A DNA stretch of 64,000 nt from Oceanococcus sp. HetDA_MAG_MS8 (lineage in GTDB: Bacteria > Pseudomonadota > Gammaproteobacteria > Nevskiales > Oceanococcaceae): positions 620,001 to 684,000 of the forward strand of contig JAHCMK010000001.1 in NCBI GenBank assembly GCA_019192445.1. The letters run 5' to 3'. Made by a program: the position numbers and the translations under genes. This document shows positions 7,720 through 15,135 of the stretch, piece after piece. Numbering within the stretch: position 1 is the first letter of the stretch; the number at the start of each line of letters is the position of its first letter. Under the pieces are notes generated by a model. That model had not been told where the DNA came from, made no database searches, and saw nothing but the letters and a program-made list of their open reading frames with translations.

Positions 7720-8459
7720 GCGTCTTGTCCACCACCTTCCATCGCTGGGGCTCTCCGCCCACGTTCTACCGCTTTGCCGGGCGTGCATTGCCGTGGTTTG
7801 GCTGGCCCGCCTTGCTACTGATTGTGTGGGGGCTTTACGGGGCTTTATGGCAAGCCCCCGCGGATTATCAGCAGGGCGAAGGCTTTCGCATCATCTACGC
7901 CCATGTTCCTGCAGCGTGGATGAGCTTATTCATCTACACCTCCATGGCTGTGGCCGGGGCCATCGTGTTGATTTGGCGGATGAAGGTCGCTGAGGTCTAC
8001 ATTGCTGAGGCCGCCTTGGTAGGCGCCGGCTTCACAGCGGTGAGCTTGGCAACCGGCATGCTCTGGGGCAAACCCATGTGGGGCACATGGTGGGTCTGGG
8101 ACGCGCGCCTCACATCGCAACTGATTCTGCTGTTCTTATATCTGGGCGTGCTGGCTTTGCACCAAGCCCTGCCTGATGCGCGTACCGCCGCACGCGCTTG
8201 CGCCATCCTCGCGGTGGTGGGTGTTATCAATGTGCCCGTGGTGCATTACTCGGTGGAATGGTGGAATACCTTGCACCAAGGAGCCAGCATTACCCGCTTG
8301 GATAAACCTGCTATGCCTGCGGCCATGCTGTGGCCCCTTTTGCAAGTTGCATTGGGCTGCATGCTGTTTTTTGGGTGGGTGGTTTTGATCCGCATGCGAG
8401 CGGGAATTTTATGGCGAGAACGGCGTCAAAGATGGGTGCAGGAGGTCTTGACTCAGTGA
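7716..8459 (+). CDS. ccmC: Heme exporter/handling protein CcmC
   Basis: CcmC presents heme in the periplasm and loads it onto CcmE. The 247-residue protein has six predicted membrane helices and the heme-handling WWD signature WGKPMWGTWWVWDARLTSQ (residues 118-135). External histidine ligands are expected from YAHVPAAW (His63) and VVHYSVEWW. The stop codon overlaps the GTG start of ccmD. Confidence 0.96.
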   Translation: MSVLSTTFHRWGSPPTFYRFAGRALPWFGWPALLLIVWGLYGALWQAPADYQQGEGFRIIYAHVPAAWMSLFIYTSMAVAGAIVLIWRMKVAEVYIAEAALVGAGFTAVSLATGMLWGKPMWGTWWVWDARLTSQLILLFLYLGVLALHQALPDARTAARACAILAVVGVINVPVVHYSVEWWNTLHQGASITRLDKPAMPAAMLWPLLQVALGCMLFFGWVVLIRMRAGILWRERRQRWVQEVLTQ

Positions 8460-8611
8460 CTGAATTTCTCGCCATGGGGGGCTACGCAAAATATTTGTGG
8501 CCCAGCATGGGCTTGTTTGTCGCTTTGCTTCTGGGGCTGGCGTGGTCCTCAGTGCAACGTCACCAGCGCACAGTGACACGCCTACGGCAGCAACTAGGAA
8601 GAAGGACATGA
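8456..8611 (+). CDS. ccmD: Heme exporter protein CcmD
   Basis: A 51-residue reading frame starts at a GTG overlapping the ccmC stop and ends overlapping the ccmE start (ATGA). It begins MTEFLAMGGYAKYLWPS, with the aromatic Gly-Tyr segment typical of CcmD. One membrane helix follows (MGLFVALLLGLAWSSV) and then a basic cytoplasmic tail rich in Arg and Gln. CcmD keeps the CcmABC complex and holo-CcmE release working. Position, size and topology all fit; sequence conservation in this family is low. Confidence 0.88.
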   Translation: MTEFLAMGGYAKYLWPSMGLFVALLLGLAWSSVQRHQRTVTRLRQQLGRRT

Positions 8612-9075
8612 CGCGTCGTCAAAGACGAATGGCCATGGTGATCAGCCTCATCGTCGGAGTGACCGCCATTGTGGTTGTCGCCACTCAGGTTTTTGAACAG
8701 AACCTGATGTACTTTTACAGCGCCACAGAATTAACCACGACACCACCATCTGCCGATAGCCGAATTCGTTTTGGTGGTTTGGTCGTGCCAGGCAGCGTGG
8801 ATCGTACGCCAGGCGAAATTGAGGTGGAGTTCGTGCTCGCCGATTGTGACCACGCGGTTCCTGTGGCCTTTTCTGGGATTCTTCCCGATTTGTTTCGTGA
8901 AGGTCAGGGCATCGTCGCCAGTGGCTTCTACCGCGAGGGTGTGTTTCAGGCCGAAGAAGTTTTGGCCAAGCATGATGAAAACTATATGCCCCCAGAGCTG
9001 GCCCAAGCCTTGGGTGGGGAGGGTAATCAACACTCCTGTGCCCCCTTCAAAAGCCTAGAAGAGGCCAAGCTATGA
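8608..9075 (+). CDS. ccmE: Cytochrome c-type biogenesis heme chaperone CcmE
   Basis: CcmE binds heme covalently in the periplasm and hands it to CcmF. The 155-residue protein has an N-terminal membrane anchor (residues 8-27) followed by an OB-fold beta domain. The heme-binding motif HDENY is complete, with His122 as the covalent attachment site and Tyr126 as ligand. The open frame extends upstream to 8497 through ccmD, but the ATG at 8608 gives the family length. It overlaps the ccmF start by 4 bp. Confidence 0.96.
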   Translation: MTRRQRRMAMVISLIVGVTAIVVVATQVFEQNLMYFYSATELTTTPPSADSRIRFGGLVVPGSVDRTPGEIEVEFVLADCDHAVPVAFSGILPDLFREGQGIVASGFYREGVFQAEEVLAKHDENYMPPELAQALGGEGNQHSCAPFKSLEEAKL

Positions 9076-11036
9076 GCACTCCAGGCTTGGCCGCGAGCGG
9101 TCATCTGGCGCTCGCCTTTGCCTTGGTGCTGTGCGCTACCCAGGCGCTCACAGCGAGCCTAGGTTATTGGCGCCGCAATGCTGCATTGGTCCATACGGCT
9201 TCGCAGACCGCTTATGCCTTGTTTGCCGTCACGGCGGCAGCCTTCGCGGTACTGATCACCGCGTTTGTCCAAAACGACTTCAGCATTGCCTACGTTGCCA
9301 ATCATTCCAATACCTTATTGCCCGTGCACTACCGTGTGGCGGCGACTTGGGGCGGCCACGAGGGTTCGTTATTGCTATGGGCCCTGATGTTGGCAGGCTG
9401 GAATATGGCCGTAGCGCTGACCCTGCGCCAGCGCGCCCTGGATGTCAGCGCCGGCGTATTGGCCACCTTAGGCGCAGTGGGCTTGGGCTTCATGCTTTTC
9501 ATGCTCGGTACCAGCAACCCCTTTGAGCGGGGTTTTCCGGTCCCTACCCAGGGCCGTGATCTCAATCCACTGCTGCAAGACCCCGGCCTGATTTTCCACC
9601 CGCCGATGCTCTACATGGGCTACGTAGGGTTTTCCGTTGCTTTTGCCTTTGCGGTAACCGCCCTGGTGCAAGGGCGCCTGGACGCCGCTTGGATTCGCTG
9701 GGTGCGACCCTGGACAAATGCAGCATGGGTGTTTCTCACCCTAGGTATCGCACTGGGTAGCTGGTGGGCCTATAACGAGCTGGGCTGGGGCGGATGGTGG
9801 TTTTGGGACCCGGTAGAGAATGCCTCCTTCATGCCTTGGTTGGTTGGTACAGCCTTGATGCACTCTTTGGCGGTCACCGAGAAGCGCGGACACCTAGTGA
9901 GCTGGACCTTACTCCTGGCCATCGCGGCATTTTCACTGAGCCTGCTTGGCACCTTCTTAGTCCGCTCAGGTGTACTCGTTTCGGTGCATGCTTTTGCCTC
10001 AGATCCATCGCGCGGCGTTTTCATCCTCGCCTTCTTCGCTGCGACGGTGGGCTTGTCGCTGCTGCTATTTGCCCTGCGTGGTCATACGGTGCGAATGGCA
10101 CCGGGGCCGTTATCGCTAGGTTCCAAAGAAGGCTTACTTCTGCTGAACAATTTATTGCTGACCGTCGCGGCCGCGAGCGTCTTGCTCGGCACCTTATACC
10201 CCTTAGTCGTAGATGCCATGGGCTTGCCCAAACCATCGGTAGGGCCACCTTGGTTCAACGCGACATTTGTCCCCTTGATGCTGCCTGCACTCGTGCTCTG
10301 CGCGGCGGGCTTCTTCGTTCCGTGGCGCTCTGGCCGAGCAGCGGCCTTATGGCGCGCTGCAGCGGTCTGCATACCCATGGCTTTGATACTCAGCCTGTTG
10401 CTCATGCTCAGTGCGCGCAGCGACATTCGCCTGAGTGCATGGTTGGGCTTAGCTTGTGGCGCGCTCACTTTGGTGGCGGCCCTATGGGCTATCATCCAGC
10501 GGGCACGTCGCGGCTCTGGTTGGACGCGTTCTTGGCTGGGCATGACTGTGGCCCACTTTGGCCTGGGCGTGTTCGCCTTAGGGGTCGGTTTAGTATCGGC
10601 AGCAGATTATGAACGCGATATTGCTTTAGCCCCGGGTGAAACGGTGGAAATGGGCGGCTATGACTGGAGCCTCATGCAGATGGGGCCGGTTGAAGGCCCA
10701 AACTACGTCGGTGATCGCGGTGTGGTTCAAGTGGCGCGCGACGGCAAGCTCATAGCAACGCTTAGTCCTGAAAAACGCATTTATCACTCGCAGCCGAATA
10801 ACCCCATGACCGAATCGGCCGTCGATGCCGGTGTACTGCGCGATTTGTATGTATCGCTGGGTGAACCTCTGGGCGCCAATCGCTGGAGTTTACGGGTGTA
10901 CTACAAACCACTCATGCGCTGGGTGTGGGGTGGGGCCGTGCTGATGGCCTTGGGCGGCGCTCTGGCCATGTCGGACCGACGCTACTATCGGCAACGCCGC
11001 ACGCAGCCGACGGTTGCCCGGGAGGCCTTGGCGTAA
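9072..11036 (+). CDS. ccmF: Heme lyase CcmF
   Basis: CcmF ligates heme from CcmE to apocytochrome c. The 654-residue polytopic membrane protein carries the periplasmic WWD domain: WGGHEGSLLLW near residue 94 and WGGWWFWDPVENASFMPWL near residue 240. The conserved histidines flanking these loops are present (VHYRVAATWGG, FHPPMLYMGY, LMHSLAVTEKRG). A periplasmic beta domain precedes the last membrane segment. Length is normal. Its stop (TAA) shares one base with the ccmG start. Confidence 0.97.
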   Translation: MSTPGLAASGHLALAFALVLCATQALTASLGYWRRNAALVHTASQTAYALFAVTAAAFAVLITAFVQNDFSIAYVANHSNTLLPVHYRVAATWGGHEGSLLLWALMLAGWNMAVALTLRQRALDVSAGVLATLGAVGLGFMLFMLGTSNPFERGFPVPTQGRDLNPLLQDPGLIFHPPMLYMGYVGFSVAFAFAVTALVQGRLDAAWIRWVRPWTNAAWVFLTLGIALGSWWAYNELGWGGWWFWDPVENASFMPWLVGTALMHSLAVTEKRGHLVSWTLLLAIAAFSLSLLGTFLVRSGVLVSVHAFASDPSRGVFILAFFAATVGLSLLLFALRGHTVRMAPGPLSLGSKEGLLLLNNLLLTVAAASVLLGTLYPLVVDAMGLPKPSVGPPWFNATFVPLMLPALVLCAAGFFVPWRSGRAAALWRAAAVCIPMALILSLLLMLSARSDIRLSAWLGLACGALTLVAALWAIIQRARRGSGWTRSWLGMTVAHFGLGVFALGVGLVSAADYERDIALAPGETVEMGGYDWSLMQMGPVEGPNYVGDRGVVQVARDGKLIATLSPEKRIYHSQPNNPMTESAVDAGVLRDLYVSLGEPLGANRWSLRVYYKPLMRWVWGGAVLMALGGALAMSDRRYYRQRRTQPTVAREALA

Positions 11037-11569
11037 TGCGCTACCTGTGGGGCTTACCCATCATCGCGGTCGGGGCCATGATCTGGGTCTTGGCGCAGGG
11101 GCTCAAGCTTGACCCTTCAGAGATTGAGTCACCACTTCTGAATCAAGCTGCTCCGGACTTTGCGTCGACTCGCTTGCACGATGGGCTGACAACCTCGCTA
11201 GAAGACCTGCGTGGTGAAGTCACTTTACTGAATGTATGGGCGAGCTGGTGTGTGGCCTGCCGGCAGGAGCACCCACTTCTCAACGACATGGCACGCGCAA
11301 ACGTGGTGCGCATCGTGGGACTGAACTACAAAGACACGCCCGAGCAGGCCAAAGACTGGCTGGCCCGACTGGGCAACCCCTATGCCTGGAGCGTGGTCGA
11401 CCAAAGCGGCCGTATCGGCATTGATTATGGCGTCTATGGCGTGCCAGAGACCTTCGTATTGGATCAACAAGGTGTGATTCGCGCCAAGCGCATCGGGCCC
11501 ATCACGCCCGACTATTTGGAGCAACAACTTCTACCCCTGCTGGATCAACTCCGGGCGGAGCAAGGCTAA
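11036..11569 (+). CDS. ccmG: Thiol:disulfide interchange protein CcmG (DsbE)
   Basis: CcmG is a membrane-anchored periplasmic thioredoxin-fold protein that reduces the apocytochrome CxxCH site for heme ligation. The 177-residue protein has an N-terminal anchor (residues 3-21) and the active site WASWCVACRQEHP (Cys72, Cys75). It also has the CcmG-specific GVYGVPETFVLD loop with its cis-Pro. The middle residues VA between the cysteines differ from the common PT/VT. The frame is open upstream to 10925, overlapping ccmF, but the ATG at 11036 gives the expected length and signal anchor. Confidence 0.95.
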   Translation: MRYLWGLPIIAVGAMIWVLAQGLKLDPSEIESPLLNQAAPDFASTRLHDGLTTSLEDLRGEVTLLNVWASWCVACRQEHPLLNDMARANVVRIVGLNYKDTPEQAKDWLARLGNPYAWSVVDQSGRIGIDYGVYGVPETFVLDQQGVIRAKRIGPITPDYLEQQLLPLLDQLRAEQG

Positions 11570-12018
11570 TGCGCAGACTCATTGCATTCTTGCTGCTCAG
11601 CCTGGCAGCCCTGAGCGGCCAGACTGCCGATGTTGACCCAGACCGTCTCCGCGCCTTATCCGAGGAGCTGCGCTGCTTGGTCTGTCAAAACCAGTCCATC
11701 GCCGAGTCGCAGGCGCCCCTGGCTCAAGATCTACGCGAGGAACTGGAGAGACTGATCCGCGAAGGCCGAACAGATGCTGAAATCCGCCATTGGATGGTGT
11801 CTCGCTATGGCGACTTTGTGCTCTACCGCCCGCCGTTGAGGCCTCGCACCTGGGCCTTGTGGTTTGGCCCTCCGGTCCTGGTCGTATTGGGTTTGTTGTT
11901 GATATGGGGCGTAGTCAAGCGACAGCGACAACATCCGCCGCTAACGACTGAAATTGACGAAGAAAAGTTGCAAGCCGCCTTGAAAACCGGCGCACACGAC
12001 CCAGGTCCTAATCAATGA
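11569..12018 (+). CDS. ccmH: Cytochrome c-type biogenesis protein CcmH (CcmL-type)
   Basis: The 149-residue protein has a signal peptide (residues 1-19) and the thiol motif LRCLVCQNQSIAESQAPLA (Cys36, Cys39). It ends in a membrane helix after RPPLRPRTWALWFGP. It belongs to the short CcmH form, which lacks the TPR domain of E. coli CcmH; that part is encoded separately by the next gene. It works with CcmG and CcmF in heme ligation. The start shares one base with the ccmG stop, and the end overlaps ccmI by 4 bp. Confidence 0.94.
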   Translation: MRRLIAFLLLSLAALSGQTADVDPDRLRALSEELRCLVCQNQSIAESQAPLAQDLREELERLIREGRTDAEIRHWMVSRYGDFVLYRPPLRPRTWALWFGPPVLVVLGLLLIWGVVKRQRQHPPLTTEIDEEKLQAALKTGAHDPGPNQ

Positions 12019-13211
12019 CGGGATTCTTTCTCACCGCAGCGCTGGGTACAACCCTTTGGGCGCTGCTCTGCGTGCGTGCATGGCGTGGCGGTGGCAGCGC
12101 AGCGTCGCAGCGTCAGGCCATCAATGCGGCAGATTACGCAGCAGGGTTAGATCGCATCAAAGCAGCGCAAGACAATGGCGAGCTTGATGCTCAGCAAGCG
12201 CAACAAGAGACCCTCCGGCTTAAACAACAACTACTTCTGGCGACCGAAGCTGAAGCTGAGCAGAGCGCCGCGAGTTGGAGCCACAATCTTCGCGGACCTG
12301 CCAAGATAGCTTTGCTTGTGCTTCCACTGAGCTTAGCCAGCATCGTCTTTTTACTCACCCAAGGCCAGGCCCATTGGCCCCAAGCCCAGGTCGCACCCAG
12401 CGCCGCCGATGTGGAAGGGATGGTCGCGCAATTGGCCAGCCGCCTCGAGCAAAACCCCGAGGACACCCAGGGCTGGTTAATGCTTGGGCGGTCTTACATG
12501 GTGATGCAGCGCTACCCACAAGCAGCGCAGGCCTTGCGCGAAGCGAATACCAGAATGCAGCCGCCCATTACCGCTGCACAGCTTGCCGAAGCAGAAGCCC
12601 TTGCTCTTGCCGGCGATCCGGAGTTCGCACAGCGAGGCCGGGTGCTTCTGCAGCAAGTCCTCAATGCCGAGCCCAATAACGTACGCGCCCTGTGGTACGC
12701 CGGCTTGGCGGCGCAGGTTGCCGGAGATGATTCGGCCGCGCAAGGAGCTTTTGAGCGACTACGATCTCAGCCGGACTTACCACCGGAAGTGGCCAGAGCT
12801 TTAGACCAACTCGCCGCCAGCAAACCGGCGCAACCGGCATCACCCTCAGCGGCCAGCGTCGAAGAAGCACCAGAGATCACATTGCGCATTGAACTCGGCG
12901 ACGACCTTCGAAACCAGCCCAGGCCAAGCCAGACTCTGTTTGTCGTGGCCAAACGTCCAAATGGTCCTCCCATGCCCTTAGCGGCGCGCAAGTTACAAAC
13001 CCAGAACTTTCCGCTGCAGGTGAAGCTTGGTCCGGAGCATCTGTTGCGACCGGATAACAATTGGAGCGCACAAGACCGCCTCCTGATCACCGCCCGACTC
13101 TCCACTTCAGGCCAAGCAATTGCGCAAAGCGGGGATTGGCAGGGCCAAGAAATCTGGGCAGGGCAGGCCGACTCTGCACTGACCATCAAGCTCAACACCG
13201 TCCTGCCTTAG
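12015..13211 (+). CDS. ccmI: Cytochrome c-type biogenesis protein CcmI (TPR domain)
   Basis: CcmI chaperones apocytochrome c to the heme ligation complex. The 398-residue protein has two membrane helices (residues 1-17 and roughly 96-115) with a cytoplasmic coiled-coil-like loop between them (ALDRIKAAQDNGELDAQQAQQE type). TPR repeats follow at about 135-270 (EDTQGWLMLGRSYMVMQRY, NNVRALWYAGLAAQVAGD). A C-terminal periplasmic domain follows (ITLRIELGDDL, LFVVAKRPNGPPMPLAARKL). It is the last gene of the ccm operon; no terminator is obvious before the next gene. Confidence 0.93.
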   Translation: MTGFFLTAALGTTLWALLCVRAWRGGGSAASQRQAINAADYAAGLDRIKAAQDNGELDAQQAQQETLRLKQQLLLATEAEAEQSAASWSHNLRGPAKIALLVLPLSLASIVFLLTQGQAHWPQAQVAPSAADVEGMVAQLASRLEQNPEDTQGWLMLGRSYMVMQRYPQAAQALREANTRMQPPITAAQLAEAEALALAGDPEFAQRGRVLLQQVLNAEPNNVRALWYAGLAAQVAGDDSAAQGAFERLRSQPDLPPEVARALDQLAASKPAQPASPSAASVEEAPEITLRIELGDDLRNQPRPSQTLFVVAKRPNGPPMPLAARKLQTQNFPLQVKLGPEHLLRPDNNWSAQDRLLITARLSTSGQAIAQSGDWQGQEIWAGQADSALTIKLNTVLP

Positions 13212-13250
13212 ACTATCGTCAATCTGCAAACATCAAGACGCTTGGAACCC

Positions 13251-14111
13251 ATGAACAACACTCTGCAGTTCGATCGCATTCCGCCAACGCTGCCTCTTTT
13301 TGCCAAACTTGCCGTCACTAAGGCGAAACCTGAAAAAATTCTTCCAGTTCCGCTGATCGCGCAGGCCAGCGGCATCCGGCCGAAGGCTGAGGATGTGGAG
13401 AAGTATTTAGAAGTATGTGGCGGACAGGCCAATGGTCGTCTGCCCATTTTGTACCCCCAGGTGATGTCCACGCCGCTCACCATGAGCTTATTGGTGCACC
13501 CACAGTTTCCACTAGCGGCCCTGGGCCTGGTGCATGTGGAGAACACCGTCGAGCAACAGCGCGCGCCTCGTGTGGATGAGGCATTGGATTTTCTGGTAAC
13601 CATCCCCAACATCGAGCGAACCAGCCGCGGTTATGAGTTCGACATGCTCACGGAGGTCAGCGTAGAGGGGGAAAAGATTTGGCAATCCCGCGCCCGTATT
13701 TTGAGCCGAGCCAAAGATCCAAATGCCGCCAAAAAACCCCGAGAGCCGCGTCGCCCCCCCAGTGCTAGCGACTGGCCTCTGATTGAAACCTACTCCTTGG
13801 CCCCCAACTTGGGTCGTCGTTACGCGCGCGTCTCTGGCGACTTCAACCCGATTCACCTCTACGCGAATACCGCCAAACTTTTGGGCTTTAAGCGCGCCAT
13901 CATTCATGGCATGTGGTCTGCTGCTGCAACTGCAGTGGCTTTGGATATCGGTCCAGGCCCTGGGGTTTTCGACTGCGAGTTCAAGACACCCCTATTTCTC
14001 CCCGGCAAGGCGAATCTCCACGCCAAAGCCAGCACCAAAGGGCGTGAGTTCCTGCTCCAGGACGCCAAGAGCTTTAAACCTATCTTGAGCGGTAGCTACA
14101 AACAGGGTTGA
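13251..14111 (+). CDS. MaoC-like hot-dog dehydratase
   Basis: The C-terminal half of this 286-residue protein carries the hydratase-2 motif ARVSGDFNPIHLYANTAKL (about residues 192-210). The catalytic-type Asp and His are in DFNPIH, and AIIHGMWS follows. The N-terminal half looks like a second, degenerate hot-dog domain. Such double hot-dog proteins hydrate 2-enoyl-CoA or related thioesters in lipid metabolism. The substrate is not deducible. A TTG 9 bp upstream is also in frame; the ATG at 13251 was chosen. It lies between ccmI and galU with no evident functional link to either. Confidence 0.85.
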   Translation: MNNTLQFDRIPPTLPLFAKLAVTKAKPEKILPVPLIAQASGIRPKAEDVEKYLEVCGGQANGRLPILYPQVMSTPLTMSLLVHPQFPLAALGLVHVENTVEQQRAPRVDEALDFLVTIPNIERTSRGYEFDMLTEVSVEGEKIWQSRARILSRAKDPNAAKKPREPRRPPSASDWPLIETYSLAPNLGRRYARVSGDFNPIHLYANTAKLLGFKRAIIHGMWSAAATAVALDIGPGPGVFDCEFKTPLFLPGKANLHAKASTKGREFLLQDAKSFKPILSGSYKQG

Positions 14112-14146
14112 CCGCAAACTACTACTAAAACGCTTGGAGAGCTCAT

Positions 14147-15025
14147 ATGCGCATCAGAAAAGCCGTCTTTCCCGTCGCGGGACTGGGAACTCGATTTTTA
14201 CCTGCGACCAAGGCCAGCGCCAAAGAAATGCTGCCCATCGTGGACAAGCCCCTGATCCAATATGCGGTGATGGAAGCCGTAGCTGCGGGAGCCGAGCAGC
14301 TGGTTTTTATTACCAGCGAGAACAAGAATTCCATCCTCGATCACTTCGACCGTAGCTACGAGCTCGAGAAAACTCTGGAAGAGAAGGGCAAGGATGAAAT
14401 CCTCAAGGTTGTTCGGGAAATTCTTCCAGCCGGTGTGAGCTGCATTTACATTCGACAAGCCGAAGCGCTGGGCTTAGGCCACGCCGTTTTGTGCTCAGAG
14501 CCTGCAGTTGGCAACGAAGACTTTTCCGTCATTTTGGCCGATGACCTCATCAACGGAGACATGCGCCCGTGCATGGCGCAAATGGCCAGAATCTACGATG
14601 AGCACGGCCTGAGTGTGTTGGCGGTACAACGGGTACCACCCGATCAAACGCATAAATACGGCATCGTGGAAGTCGAGGAGATTGAGCCTGGGCTGAGTAA
14701 GATCAAGGGCATTGTGGAGAAGCCCAAGCCCGAAGACGCACCTTCCAACTTGGCTGTCGTGGGGCGCTACATCCTGAGCTCACGTATTTTCAAGCTCATT
14801 GAACAAACCGGGCGCGGGGCTGGCAATGAAATTCAGCTCACCGACGCGATTGCCGATTTGCTCAAAGAGCAAACCGTATTGGCCTACGAATTCAAGGGTA
14901 CGCGTTACGACTGTGGTAGCAAGTTGGGCTACTTGCAGGCCAACGTAGACTACGCTTTGCGCCATCCAGAATGTGGCGAGGACTTTGAAGAATGGCTACG
15001 TTCACGGGTGGCAGAGAAGTCTTAA
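14147..15025 (+). CDS. galU: UTP--glucose-1-phosphate uridylyltransferase
   Basis: GalU makes UDP-glucose for surface glycans and glycogen-type pathways. The 292-residue protein has the nucleotidyltransferase signature [20 protein letters not shown] near residues 10-29. [12 protein letters not shown] and the metal/sugar-binding [10 protein letters not shown] region follow. [22 protein letters not shown] and the basic segment near [14 protein letters not shown] complete the family pattern. Length is normal. A ribosome binding site TTGGAGAG precedes the ATG. Confidence 0.97.
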   Translation: MRIRKAVFPVAGLGTRFLPATKASAKEMLPIVDKPLIQYAVMEAVAAGAEQLVFITSENKNSILDHFDRSYELEKTLEEKGKDEILKVVREILPAGVSCIYIRQAEALGLGHAVLCSEPAVGNEDFSVILADDLINGDMRPCMAQMARIYDEHGLSVLAVQRVPPDQTHKYGIVEVEEIEPGLSKIKGIVEKPKPEDAPSNLAVVGRYILSSRIFKLIEQTGRGAGNEIQLTDAIADLLKEQTVLAYEFKGTRYDCGSKLGYLQANVDYALRHPECGEDFEEWLRSRVAEKS

Positions 15026-15135
15026 GACGGTTGTGAAGAGTATTTTGACGATCCGTTTTATGCAGCGGAACACCATTTCAAGCAAGCCGCTTGGGAATGC
15101 TGTGCATACCCAAGTCGTACAACGGGAGACCCACC